The position numbers were made by a program, and so were the translations under genes. From Frateuria aurantia DSM 6220 (lineage in GTDB: Bacteria; Pseudomonadota; Gammaproteobacteria; Xanthomonadales; Rhodanobacteraceae), in the NCBI RefSeq assembly GCF_000242255.2, contig NC_017033.1, positions 2,987,110 through 3,051,109 of the forward strand: 64,000 bases of DNA, in the 5' to 3' direction. Positions 1-8,543 of this stretch are shown piece after piece. Each line of letters opens with the position of its first letter. Position 1 is the stretch's first letter. The notes below the pieces were generated by a model that was given only the letters and a program-made list of their open reading frames with translations, made no database searches and was not told the origin of the DNA.

Positions 1-316
1 TGTCGAACTCGGCCTTTTTCGGCAGCTCGCCGTTCAGCAGCAGGTAGGCCACTTCCAGGAAGCTGGAATGTTCGGCCAGCTGTTCGATCGGATAGCCGCG
101 ATACAGCAGCACGCCCTTGTCGCCGTCGATGTAGGTGATGGCGCTCTTGGTGCTGGCCGTGCTGCCATAGCCCTGATCATAGGTGAAATGACCGGTATCT
201 TTGTACAACGTGCTGATGTCGATACACGACGGTCCCAGGGTACCGCTGACCAAGGGCAATTCGCTTCCGCGCTGAGTGGACTCGTCCACTACCTTGACAA
301 TTTTCGGGTCAGACAC
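1..316 (-). CDS. gltA: Citrate synthase, N-terminal part (cut by window edge)
   Basis: The minus strand encodes the first 105 residues of a type II (hexameric, gram-negative) citrate synthase, which condenses oxaloacetate and acetyl-CoA at the entry of the TCA cycle. The visible part has the family's N-terminal beta-domain followed by the stretch containing [20 protein letters not shown], which is highly conserved in GltA. I place the start at a GTG (316-314) because a clear GGAGG lies 8 bases before it and the protein begins MSDPKIVKV, as expected for the family. The catalytic His and Asp residues lie beyond the window. A strong terminator-like hairpin separates it from rpmE2 upstream, so it probably has its own promoter within 317-510. 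Confidence 0.93.
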   Translation of the reverse strand, partial: MSDPKIVKVVDESTQRGSELPLVSGTLGPSCIDISTLYKDTGHFTYDQGYGSTASTKSAITYIDGDKGVLLYRGYPIEQLAEHSSFLEVAYLLLNGELPKKAEFD

Positions 317-510
317 AGGAACAACCTCCGTTGCGAACAAGACCCGGTCGACACGTCACCACGCAGGGGCATTCCGGCCGGGGAGAACGGTAGGCGGGCC
401 GGTCCTCTGTCACGGGTCCGGCTCGCCGGGGCCCTGCCGGGCCCAGCCGTGACATTGTGACACAACGCAGCAAGAGGCATTCGTCGTATTAAGAAACGTT
501 GAATGCGAAA

Positions 511-544
511 ATGCGCAAGGCGGACCGAGGTCCGCCTTGCGCAT
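511..544 (-). terminator. Rho-independent terminator after rpmE2
   Basis: A perfect 16-bp inverted repeat (arm ATGCGCAAGGCGGACC) has only a 2-base centre. On the minus strand it is followed by TTTTCGCATT. It sits about 50 bases after the rpmE2 stop and before the gltA promoter region, as expected for an intrinsic terminator. Confidence 0.8.
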
Positions 545-591
545 GTATGCCATCCCGGATCATGACGATCCGGCAGACATGATGTGCGGCC

Positions 592-846
592 TTACTTCTG
601 GCCGGCAGCGCCATAGCGGCGACGGAACTTGTCGACGCGGCCGCCCGCATCGATGTTCTTCTGCTTGCCGGTGTAGAACGGATGGGAGTGGCTGGAGATG
701 TCCACCTTGATCAGCGGATATTCCTGGCCGTCTTCCCACTTGATGGTGTCCTTGGCGGCGATCGTCGAACGCGTCAGGAACGCGAAGTCGGACGAAAGGT
801 CCTGGAACACCACCGCGCGGTAATTGGGATGGATTTCGGGCTTCAT
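592..846 (-). CDS. rpmE2: 50S ribosomal protein L31 type B
   Basis: This 84-residue protein is a typical type-B L31: [10 protein letters not shown] at the start, [18 protein letters not shown] in the middle, and [10 protein letters not shown] followed by DKFRRRYG at the end. It binds the 50S subunit at the central protuberance. There are no cysteines, so it is the zinc-free (C-minus) form, which many bacteria use to replace the zinc-ribbon L31 under zinc limitation. I see no convincing Zur operator in its upstream region. It has its own promoter (888-917) and terminator (511-544), so it appears monocistronic. Confidence 0.95.
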   Translation of the reverse strand: MKPEIHPNYRAVVFQDLSSDFAFLTRSTIAAKDTIKWEDGQEYPLIKVDISSHSHPFYTGKQKNIDAGGRVDKFRRRYGAAGQK

Positions 847-887
847 AAGCTTCTGCTCTATTGACTGTCGTCGGGCGAAAGTCGGAC

Positions 888-917
888 ATTATATCCAGGC
901 ACTGGGGAGAGATACAA
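888..917 (-). promoter_or_regulatory. Sigma-70-like promoter of rpmE2
   Basis: On the minus strand a TTGTAT -35 box (917-912) and a perfect TATAAT -10 box (893-888) are separated by 18 bases. This implies a short 5' leader of about 35 bases before the rpmE2 ATG. Confidence 0.55.
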
Positions 918-946
918 GCCATCCGCCCTCGGAAAAACCTGTGGGT

Positions 947-1876
947 TCAAGCGCCCAGCGCCCGCCGCACCATTGCCGCATAGGCCTCGCGATCCACGTC
1001 CAGCACCAGTCGGGCATTGGCCGGACGGCCCGAGCGCGACTCCCAGTCGACCACCGTCGCGCCGCGGGTCAGGCGTCCATCCAGCTCGATCTCCACCCGG
1101 CGCTGCACGCTGTCGGTGATGATCTCGGGTGCGATCGCCACCGACATCGCCAGAGCATCGGCGGCAATCACTCCGTGGCGTCCGCGCTGCGCGTTCCAGG
1201 CGCGGGCCGTACCGTAGATCCGGTCGAAAAAGACGGCGCGCTCATCGCCGGCCGCCAGCCAGTCGGCGAAGACCGGGCCGTCGAAAGCACAGCGCAGGGT
1301 CAGTTCCCAATCCACCAGATCAAACGCGGGAAAGGCCTCGAACACCACATGGGCCGCCTCGGGATCAAAACCGATATTGAACTCGGCCGGCCACACCGTG
1401 GTATTGCCTTGTCCTCCGATGGCGCCCCCCATGATCACCAGTCGCTTGATGCGCTGCGGCAGCCCGGGATCCAGCCGCACGGCCAGGGCCAGATTCGTCA
1501 GCGGTGCCAGTGCCACCAGGGTCAGTTCACCCGGGCGCTCGCGCGTCAGCCGGCTCAGCGCCAGGGCCGCCGCCTCATCCGAGGCCTTCGGCTCCGGCTC
1601 TGCAAAACCGACATCGCCCAGCCCGTCGCGCCCATGGACAAAGGCCGCATCTTTGCCGGGAGCCCGCACCAGCGGCGTGGCGCAGCCGGGAAAGATCGGC
1701 GGACTGGCTCCGGCGAGACCGGCAATCACCCGCGCATTGTGCAAGGTGTGATCCAGGCCGACATTGCCGGCGGCAATGCTGAGACCGGCGACCTCGGCGT
1801 GGGCGAAGGCCATCAGCAGAGCCAGGGCATCATCCACGCCGGGATCGGTATCAATCAGCAATGGCAGGCGACTCAT
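947..1876 (-). CDS. Nucleoside hydrolase (inosine-uridine preferring family)
   Basis: This 309-residue protein belongs to the calcium-dependent nucleoside hydrolases, which cleave the N-glycosidic bond of ribonucleosides to free base and ribose for salvage. The Ca-binding signature DTDPGVDDA is at residues 9-17, and the second hallmark, FNIGFDPEAAHVVFEAF, is near the middle (MGGAIGG precedes it). Length is normal for the family (about 310). It is the third gene of a minus-strand set after ridA and recG, 38 bases downstream of recG, so it is probably co-transcribed. Substrate range (purine, pyrimidine or both) cannot be told from the sequence. Confidence 0.9.
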   Translation of the reverse strand: MSRLPLLIDTDPGVDDALALLMAFAHAEVAGLSIAAGNVGLDHTLHNARVIAGLAGASPPIFPGCATPLVRAPGKDAAFVHGRDGLGDVGFAEPEPKASDEAAALALSRLTRERPGELTLVALAPLTNLALAVRLDPGLPQRIKRLVIMGGAIGGQGNTTVWPAEFNIGFDPEAAHVVFEAFPAFDLVDWELTLRCAFDGPVFADWLAAGDERAVFFDRIYGTARAWNAQRGRHGVIAADALAMSVAIAPEIITDSVQRRVEIELDGRLTRGATVVDWESRSGRPANARLVLDVDREAYAAMVRRALGA

Positions 1877-1914
1877 GGGCGAATTCCTCGTAGTTGAAAA
1901 TGACCGGCCCAGAC

Positions 1915-4005
1915 TCAGGCCTGGGCATAGCGTTCGGCCGAACCGATCCAGCGTCGCATCAAGGCTTCGGCCCGGCCCGGATGCTGCTCAAGCATGACAT
2001 CGGCGACCTCCTGCACGACCGGCAGCAGGTCGGCATCACGGCTCAGGTCGGCAATCCGGAAACTCAGCTGCCCCGTCTGGCGGGTTCCCAGTACCTCGCC
2101 GGGGCCACGCAACTGCAGATCCTTTTCGGCAATGACGAAACCGTCATTGGTCTCGCGCATCACATGAAGACGCTCTTTGGCCATGCTGCCCAACGGCGAC
2201 TGGTACAACAGCACGCAATTGGAGACCTGGGCACCACGACCGACCCGGCCACGCAACTGGTGCAGCTGGGCCAGCCCCAGACGCTCACTGTTCTCGATGA
2301 TCATGAGGCTGGCATTGGGCACGTCCACGCCTACCTCGATCACGGTGGTGGCGACAAGCACCGCCAGCTCGCCAGCCTTGAAAGCATCCATCACCGCCTG
2401 CTTTTCGGCCGGCTTCAGACGACCGTGAACCAGCCCGACCCGGTGTCCTGCCAGCATCGCGGTCAGGTCGGCATGGACCACCTCGGCCGCCTGCGCCCGC
2501 ATCTGTTCGTTCTCTTCGATCAAGGTGCAGACCCAGTAAGCCTGGCGCCCCTGGGCGCAGGCAACATCCACCCGATCCACCACTTCGTCACGGCGTGCAT
2601 CGGACAAGGCCACGGTCTTGACCGGCGTGCGGCCCGGCGGCAACTCATCGATGGACGACACGTCCAGATCGGCATAGGCACTCATCGCCAGGGTCCGCGG
2701 AATCGGCGTCGCGGTCAGCACCAGCTGGTGCGGCACCTGATCGCCCGCCCGCCCCTTGTTGCTGAGATCCAGCCGCTGCTGGACCCCGAAGCGATGTTGT
2801 TCATCGACAATGACCAGCCCCAGACGTTCAAATGACACGCCTTCCTGCATCAAGGCATGGGTGCCGATGGCGATCGCCGCGCCCTGTTCCAGCCGGGCCA
2901 GTGCCGCCTTGCGGGCACGTCCCTTGACTCTGCCGGCCAGCCAGATCACCTCCACGCCCAGCGGCTGCAGCCATTGCGTGAAATTGCGCAGATGCTGCTC
3001 GGCCAGCAGCTCGGTCGGTGCCATCAAGGCGACCTGATAACCGGCCTGCACCGCCAGCAGGGCGGCCAGCGCCGCCACCACCGTCTTGCCGCAGCCGACA
3101 TCGCCCTGCACCAGCCGCAACATGGGTTTGGATCGGACCAGGTCGGCCTCGATCTCACCACTGACCCGAGCCTGCGCCGCCGTCAGCTGGAACGGCAGAC
3201 CGGCCAGAAAACGCGCCCTCAGATCGCCGCGGGCGTTGAACACCGGAGCCTGATGCACGCGAATCGTCCGGCGCAGGCTGCGCAGCGCCAGATGCTGGGC
3301 CAGCAGCTCCTCGAAGACCAGCCGCTGCAGACAGGAATGCTTGCCTTGCGACAGAGCCTGCAGATCCGCATCCGGTGGCGGTCTGTGCACGTACAGCAAG
3401 GCCTCGCGCATGGTCGTGCCGGAGGCATCGGGCAGCAGCTCGGCAGGTACCAGCTCGAGCTGGGAAGGCTCGGGCAGCCAGCGCAGTGCCTGCTCCACCA
3501 GCTTGCTCATCCGCGACGGCCCCAGTCCTTCGGTGACCGGATAGATCGGACTGAGTCGATCCGCCAGCACGGCGCTGTCGCCGCGTTCGAGTCGGCTGTA
3601 TTGCGGATGCACCATCTCCAGACCGGCCAGCGTGCTGCGTACATCGCCGTAACACAGCAGTTCCACGCCTTCGCGCAACTGCGCGACCTGCCCTTTGTGG
3701 AAATGGAAAAAACGCAGCGTCAGCTCGCCGCTGTCATCGGCGACCAGCACTTTCAGCTGAGGCCGGAAACGGTAGCCCGTCTCGACCGAAACCACCCGTA
3801 CCTGCGCCTGGACCCGCGTGCCCGAAATCATGTCGGCAATCGGCATGATCCGGGTCCGGTCCTCATATCGCAAAGGCAGATGGAACCACAGATCCCGGAT
3901 CCGCTGCAGTCCCATCCGCTCCAGCTGGGCGGCCAGAGCCGGTCCCACGCCGGACAGCGCCGTGACCGGCGAATCGCCGGTCAACGCCGTGGATGCACGC
4001 ACCAT
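1915..4005 (-). CDS. recG: ATP-dependent DNA helicase RecG
   Basis: This 696-residue superfamily 2 helicase reverses stalled replication forks and branch-migrates Holliday junctions. The N-terminal wedge/OB domain covers roughly residues 1-230. Walker A (GDVGCGKT) is near residue 300, the RecG-specific DEQH box near 400 (VIVDEQHRFG), and the C-terminal helicase and TRG region contains TTVIEVGVDVPNA and HQLRGRVGRG. All are intact and the length is standard. The ATG at 4005 lies 33 bases after the ridA stop. The ridA-recG pairing is common in Xanthomonadales genomes as I know them. Confidence 0.96.
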   Translation of the reverse strand: MVRASTALTGDSPVTALSGVGPALAAQLERMGLQRIRDLWFHLPLRYEDRTRIMPIADMISGTRVQAQVRVVSVETGYRFRPQLKVLVADDSGELTLRFFHFHKGQVAQLREGVELLCYGDVRSTLAGLEMVHPQYSRLERGDSAVLADRLSPIYPVTEGLGPSRMSKLVEQALRWLPEPSQLELVPAELLPDASGTTMREALLYVHRPPPDADLQALSQGKHSCLQRLVFEELLAQHLALRSLRRTIRVHQAPVFNARGDLRARFLAGLPFQLTAAQARVSGEIEADLVRSKPMLRLVQGDVGCGKTVVAALAALLAVQAGYQVALMAPTELLAEQHLRNFTQWLQPLGVEVIWLAGRVKGRARKAALARLEQGAAIAIGTHALMQEGVSFERLGLVIVDEQHRFGVQQRLDLSNKGRAGDQVPHQLVLTATPIPRTLAMSAYADLDVSSIDELPPGRTPVKTVALSDARRDEVVDRVDVACAQGRQAYWVCTLIEENEQMRAQAAEVVHADLTAMLAGHRVGLVHGRLKPAEKQAVMDAFKAGELAVLVATTVIEVGVDVPNASLMIIENSERLGLAQLHQLRGRVGRGAQVSNCVLLYQSPLGSMAKERLHVMRETNDGFVIAEKDLQLRGPGEVLGTRQTGQLSFRIADLSRDADLLPVVQEVADVMLEQHPGRAEALMRRWIGSAERYAQA

Positions 4006-4038
4006 CTCGATCAGGACCGGCTACGCTTGCAGCCGGCT

Positions 4039-4425
4039 TCAGGCGCCGAGCACCATCACCGCATCCACTTCGACCTGGGCGGCCTTGGGCAGCGCCGACA
4101 CTTCGATCGTCGAGCGGGCCGGAAACGGAGCCTGGAAGTATTCGGTCATCACCGCGTTGACGGTGGCGAAATTGGCCAGATCGGTAACATAGATGCCGAT
4201 CCGCACGAAATCGGAGAGCGTGCCGCCGGCGGCGGCGGCCACGGCCTGCAGGTTCCGGAAGACCTGATGCGTCTGGGCGGCGACATCGCCTTCGACCAGA
4301 TTGCCGGTCGCCGGATCCAACGGAATCTGACCGGAAAAATAAACGGTCGAACCGGCCTTGACGGCCTGCGAATAGGGACCGATCGCCGCCGGTGCCTTGT
4401 CGGTGGAAATGATGCTGCGGCTCAT
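4039..4425 (-). CDS. ridA: 2-iminobutanoate/2-iminopropanoate deaminase RidA
   Basis: This 128-residue YjgF/YER057c/UK114 protein hydrolyses reactive enamine/imine intermediates, made by PLP-dependent dehydratases, to 2-oxoacids and ammonia, protecting other PLP enzymes. The family signature [13 protein letters not shown] carries the catalytic arginine at about residue 104, and the N-terminal [10 protein letters not shown] motif is present. It is the first gene of the ridA-recG-nucleoside hydrolase set. In many relatives spoT lies just upstream; here the neighbour is a transglutaminase-type gene instead. Confidence 0.95.
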   Translation of the reverse strand: MSRSIISTDKAPAAIGPYSQAVKAGSTVYFSGQIPLDPATGNLVEGDVAAQTHQVFRNLQAVAAAAGGTLSDFVRIGIYVTDLANFATVNAVMTEYFQAPFPARSTIEVSALPKAAQVEVDAVMVLGA

Positions 4426-4473
4426 AGAACTCTCTTGACGGATGAAAACCGGGCTCCAGTGTATCGTCTGGCT

Positions 4474-5412
4474 TCAGCCGGGGCCATCCACCCGCGGACC
4501 GGCATCCAGCACCAGTTCGTCCAGCGGCCGCATCGTCACCGCCACGCTCAGCTGATGCGCGCCGCCGCCGTGGATCATGCCCCGCAACGGCGAAACATCC
4601 GAAAAATCACGCCCCCAGCCCAGGGTGACGTGCTGGTTTCCGGGCATCAGATCGTTGGTCGGATCAAATGCCAGCCACTCATCCTCCGCCCCATCCGGAC
4701 ACCAGACCGAGACCCAGGCATGGGAAGCATCGGCTCCTACCAGTCGCGCCTGTCCCGCCGGCGGCGTGGTAAGGATGTATCCGCTGACGTAGCGCGCCGC
4801 CAGACCCAAGGAGCGCAGGCAGGCGATCATCAGATGGGCCAGATCCTGACAGACTCCGCGGCGACAGCGCAGCACATCGATGACAGGGGTGGCCACCGAA
4901 GTCGCGCCGGGCTGGAAGCGGATATCCCGATGAATCTTGTGATTGAGTGCCGATACGGCATCCAGCAATGGACGGCCGGATGGAAAACAATCGGCGGCAT
5001 AAGCCGCGAAATCGCTCTTGATGCGTCCGAAGGGCGAGGCGAAGCGGAAGCGGGCCGCTTCCAGCACCGGCCCGTCAACCACCTCTTCACGCCGGAACTG
5101 CAGGCGCGCGGCAACCCTCTCCCAGTCCGGCGAGTTCAGCCGCGCGGTGCCGTCATCCACCACCACCACCATTCGCGAACGCACCCGAAGACTTTCGTGG
5201 GCCTCATGAAACTGCAGCAGAGTCAGCGGATTGCCGAAGCCATCGGACTGATCCAGGCGCAAGCTCGGCGGTGGCCAGATCTCCAGCGCCTGTTCCGACA
5301 CCTGTTGCCAGGACAGCGCCCGAGGTATCAGATGCAACCGCTGCTGGGACAGGACCACCGGCGAATGGTAGATATACGTGGTGTCATGGGTGATCTCGTA
5401 GCGTCGTGGCAT
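4474..5412 (-). CDS. Transglutaminase-like cysteine protease-fold protein
   Basis: This 312-residue protein has the bacterial transglutaminase-like N-terminal beta domain (about 1-90) followed by a transglutaminase/protease-like core. The Cys-His-Asp triad is visible: RRGVCQDLAHL (Cys about 188), DASHAWVSVW and AFDPTND. I choose the ATG at 5412 because GAGG lies 8 bases before it and the homology starts at MPRRYEITHDTTYIY; a more upstream ATG would overlap the preceding gene. It follows the ATP-grasp/alpha-E gene by 10 bases. These families occur together in many bacteria, where they are thought to make or process an unknown peptide-like product. The exact substrate is unknown. Confidence 0.85.
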   Translation of the reverse strand: MPRRYEITHDTTYIYHSPVVLSQQRLHLIPRALSWQQVSEQALEIWPPPSLRLDQSDGFGNPLTLLQFHEAHESLRVRSRMVVVVDDGTARLNSPDWERVAARLQFRREEVVDGPVLEAARFRFASPFGRIKSDFAAYAADCFPSGRPLLDAVSALNHKIHRDIRFQPGATSVATPVIDVLRCRRGVCQDLAHLMIACLRSLGLAARYVSGYILTTPPAGQARLVGADASHAWVSVWCPDGAEDEWLAFDPTNDLMPGNQHVTLGWGRDFSDVSPLRGMIHGGGAHQLSVAVTMRPLDELVLDAGPRVDGPG

Positions 5413-5422
5413 GGCCTTTTCC

Positions 5423-7918
5423 TCATGCCGCCAGCGTCTGATGACTGGCATCGGTGACATGGGTGAAATGGCGCATCGCCAATTGATCCGACAAGCGCCA
5501 GGCGATCAGCACGGCCTGATCCAGCAGCCCGGCCAGTTCCAGACAGCCACTGTCCGAGATCCTGTGCAAGCGATCCTGCTGGAAGCCGGCCAGGGTCCGT
5601 GCCTGCCGGTCCAGCTCAAGACATATCGGATCGTCGACCGGTCCTAGGGCGCCGGTCAACTGCCCCAGATGATCGCGCAGCTGGTGCAGCTGGAACAGCA
5701 CCGCGCAGGGATTGTCCGTGTCAAACACGATCAGGTCGACCAAGGGCATCAGCTCGGCATGGGAGCGATAGCGGCTGCGGTAGGTGACCATGCTGTCAGC
5801 CACCTCCAGCATCCAGTCCATGGTGCCCCAGCCGGATTCGGTCCCCCGTCGCAGAAAGCGGGCACAGGCCGTGGCCAAAAAGCTGAGACGCTCCAGGTGG
5901 CGACCGATCATCAACAGCCGCCAGCCATGATCCCGGGTCATGCCGTCCATCGCGAAACCGGTCAGACCTGCGCAGAACGCCAGACTGCGATCCAGAAAAT
6001 CCAGGGTCTGGCGCATGTCCATGCCCTCTTCGATATCCGCATCGGCCAGATCCTGGAGCTGTTGCAGCACCCTCCAGTTGTCCAGTGACAAGCGCTCACG
6101 GATCTGCATGGCGGTCCAGCCCAGGCGCTGAAGATGACTGGCCAGACTTTCCATCTGCTGTGTGTCGCGGACGGCCGAACACAGCAACCGCTCCATGCCG
6201 GCGGCATCCTGGCTCTCCGGCCGCAGAGGCAACAGCGACAGGGCCTGGCAGATATCGATGGCGGCTGCCCGGGCCCAGGGCGCCTGGTCACTGGCGTCAT
6301 CAAAACGGGCCAGTGCGACCCGCAGCAGTCGGGCCATGTCGTTGCAGCGGGTGGTGTACCGGCCGAACCAGAACAGATTCTCGACGATGCGCGAGGACAG
6401 ATTGGACGGATTGCGCTGCAGTTCACTGCCCGACATGGACAGGCCGGCAACGGATGCCGCTGCAGTGGCGTCGTCCGTCAGCATCCAGACGTCCTTGCTG
6501 CTGCCACTGATCGCCCGTCCCGGATGCAGCTCCGGTCCCGGTTCCGCCACCCGGGCCAGGCCACCAGGCATCACCATATATTCACCGTCATCCGTCGCCG
6601 CCGCATACAGCCGCAAACTGACCGGTCTCGATTCCAGCCCTCCCCGGACATTGACCAGCGGGGCCACCGAGGCGGCAAACCACTCTTCGGCGACATAGGC
6701 ATGGGGGTGCCGGCGCAGGCTGTCGATCAGCACCAGACGTGCGTCGTGACTGAGTCCGCCGACCCATTCCGGACGATGGCTGGCCGAGGGATAAACCGGA
6801 CGGATCAACATCCGGTCCAGATTCATCAGCACATGCTCCAGGGACGCCGGCTCGCCACACCACCAGCTGGGCGTGCTCTCCAGCAGCAAGGGCTCGCCCA
6901 GCAACTGCTGGCTGATCGCCGGCAGAAATGGCTTGCAGGCCGCCGATTCCACCACGCCGCTGCCTGGTGCATTGGCCAGCAATACCTGGCCGGCCCGTAC
7001 GACCTGCAAAAGACCGGGCACGCCCAGCGTCGAGTCACCCCGCAATTCCAGCGGATCGCAGCAACTGTCATGCACGCGACGGACGATGCCGTGCACACGC
7101 TGCAGTCCGGTCAATGTTTTCAGATAGACCCGTTCACCGCGCACAGTGAGATCCTGCCCCTCGACCAGCGGAAAGCCCAGATAGCGGGCCAGAAAAGCAT
7201 GCTCGAAATAGGCCTCGTTGTAGGGGCCGGGCGTCAGCAGCACCAGCAGTGGCGCCTCGCCGTCCGTCGGAGCCTGGGCTGCCAGCTGGCGGCGCAGGCC
7301 CCGGAAAAACTCCGCCAGCGGGCGCACCTGGTACTGGGCCAGCAACTCGGTCTGGGCACGGGACACGATCAGCCGGTTTTCCAGGGCGTAACCGGCACCG
7401 GAAGGAGTCTGGGTCCGGTCACCGGAAACCCGCCAGCGACCGGCGCCATCGCGGCGCAGATCGACCGCATAAAGATGCAGAAAACGCCCGCCCACCGGCT
7501 GCATCCCCTGGCTCGACCACACAAAATCAGGATGGCCGAATACCAGGGCCGGAGGCAGCAGACCCTGCTGCAGCATGGCCTGCGGGCCATACAGATCGGC
7601 CAGCAGGCGATCCAGCAGCTGCGCGCGCTGGGCGACCCCCGCAGCCAACTGGCTCCACTCCCCCGCATCCAGCAACCATGGCAGCGGATCCAGCGTCCAG
7701 GGGCGCCGGCTCCCTTGGCCGGCGGCCGAGAAATTGAAGCTCACACCGTTGTCGCGAACCTGGGTACGAATAAGCGCCTGCTGCTTCAACAGCTGTGCCG
7801 GCCCCGTCGTCTGCAGATGACGATGCAGCGGCTGCCAGTGCCGTCGTGGCTGCCCGGCATCGTCATACATTTCACTGTAGCCCCCTGCGGAATCTGTCAC
7901 CAAGGTATCCACCGCCAT
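5423..7918 (-). CDS. Circularly permuted ATP-grasp / alpha-E domain fusion protein
   Basis: This 831-residue protein joins a circularly permuted ATP-grasp type 2 domain (about 50-490) to an alpha-helical alpha-E domain (about 500-815, starting SSRIVENLFWFGRYTTRCND). In many genomes these are two adjacent genes with a transglutaminase, as follows here. ATP-grasp enzymes form amide or peptide-like bonds through acyl phosphates, so the pair probably makes a small peptide product, but none is known. The start is the ATG at 7918 (MAVDTLVTDS) with AAGG a few bases upstream. The frame stays open for 84 codons further upstream, but only through a GC-rich repeat that encodes low-quality sequence. Confidence 0.85.
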   Translation of the reverse strand: MAVDTLVTDSAGGYSEMYDDAGQPRRHWQPLHRHLQTTGPAQLLKQQALIRTQVRDNGVSFNFSAAGQGSRRPWTLDPLPWLLDAGEWSQLAAGVAQRAQLLDRLLADLYGPQAMLQQGLLPPALVFGHPDFVWSSQGMQPVGGRFLHLYAVDLRRDGAGRWRVSGDRTQTPSGAGYALENRLIVSRAQTELLAQYQVRPLAEFFRGLRRQLAAQAPTDGEAPLLVLLTPGPYNEAYFEHAFLARYLGFPLVEGQDLTVRGERVYLKTLTGLQRVHGIVRRVHDSCCDPLELRGDSTLGVPGLLQVVRAGQVLLANAPGSGVVESAACKPFLPAISQQLLGEPLLLESTPSWWCGEPASLEHVLMNLDRMLIRPVYPSASHRPEWVGGLSHDARLVLIDSLRRHPHAYVAEEWFAASVAPLVNVRGGLESRPVSLRLYAAATDDGEYMVMPGGLARVAEPGPELHPGRAISGSSKDVWMLTDDATAAASVAGLSMSGSELQRNPSNLSSRIVENLFWFGRYTTRCNDMARLLRVALARFDDASDQAPWARAAAIDICQALSLLPLRPESQDAAGMERLLCSAVRDTQQMESLASHLQRLGWTAMQIRERLSLDNWRVLQQLQDLADADIEEGMDMRQTLDFLDRSLAFCAGLTGFAMDGMTRDHGWRLLMIGRHLERLSFLATACARFLRRGTESGWGTMDWMLEVADSMVTYRSRYRSHAELMPLVDLIVFDTDNPCAVLFQLHQLRDHLGQLTGALGPVDDPICLELDRQARTLAGFQQDRLHRISDSGCLELAGLLDQAVLIAWRLSDQLAMRHFTHVTDASHQTLAA

Positions 7919-7951
7919 CAACCTTTCGCTGCCATCGTCACTGCCCCTTAC

Positions 7952-7971
7952 GCCGTGCCGACAGGCACGGC
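7952..7971. repeat. Short inverted repeat (8-bp stem)
   Basis: GCCGTGCC and GGCACGGC flank a GACA loop, 34 bases before the ATP-grasp start codon. There is no T-tract. It could be a leader hairpin or an operator; nothing decides between these. Confidence 0.4.
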
Positions 7972-8060
7972 GGCAGGGACGCCCGCCCTTCCCGATCCTG
8001 TGCCTGGAGGTCGCGACCTGCCGAGTTATCCGCCGCCGCCGACCATGAGCCTCGGCATGA

Positions 8061-8102
8061 CCGGCAACCGGCAACCGGCAACCGGCAACCGGCAACCGGC
8101 AT
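8061..8102. repeat. Tandem heptamer repeat (CCGGCAA), about 5.7 copies
   Basis: Five exact copies of CCGGCAA plus a partial sixth lie head to tail, about 145 bases upstream of the ATP-grasp start. A 7-base unit shifts frame with each copy change, so it is not coding. It has the form of a variable-number tandem repeat. Confidence 0.9.
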
Positions 8103-8543
8103 GATAGCTCAGCCGACTCGCCCGGCATTCCATCCGGATCGCAGTACAAGTGCCCCATCCAGCGAGTCATGGTCCACGCCAGCGTGTATCTGCCATGACC
8201 AGGCGGGCCGGAGGTGAACCATGACAGGTCTGAATACGGACCGTCATGAAGCCATCCATCAGCTCTTGTACCAAGGATGCCGGCTGGACGGCAACCATCG
8301 CGCGACGGGTGCCGTATGGAGGGCTAGGGATCTTCACCCGCATCGGAAGTTGCCGCTCCCGGGCTTGCGCGCCAAGACCGAGAACATCAGCGCACGTACC
8401 TGCCCGGTAATTCGAATGCGCTGCCATCACAACGCGGCCGGCAAGCTTTCGATGGCCAGTCCCTGCACTCGCCCTGGCCGCATCATCCAGGATGCGACAA
8501 CCAGGCGCCCCTCCACCCAGGTCATGCGACGGCGACGGCCGTC

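Larger units (their letters stand above)
7919..8543. other. Gene-free interval with a hairpin and a heptamer repeat
   Basis: These 625 bases separate the ATP-grasp gene from the next minus-strand gene. I see no protein-like reading frame. The interval contains a hairpin at 7952-7971 and the CCGGCAA repeat at 8061-8102. It should also carry the promoter of the ATP-grasp operon, which I could not pinpoint. Confidence 0.6.

Noticed and set aside
2857-5457. Long open frame (866 codons) on the plus strand across recG, ridA and the transglutaminase gene
   Set aside because: It is antisense to three well-supported genes. The translation is rich in Arg, Gln and His with no family features, as expected in high-GC DNA.
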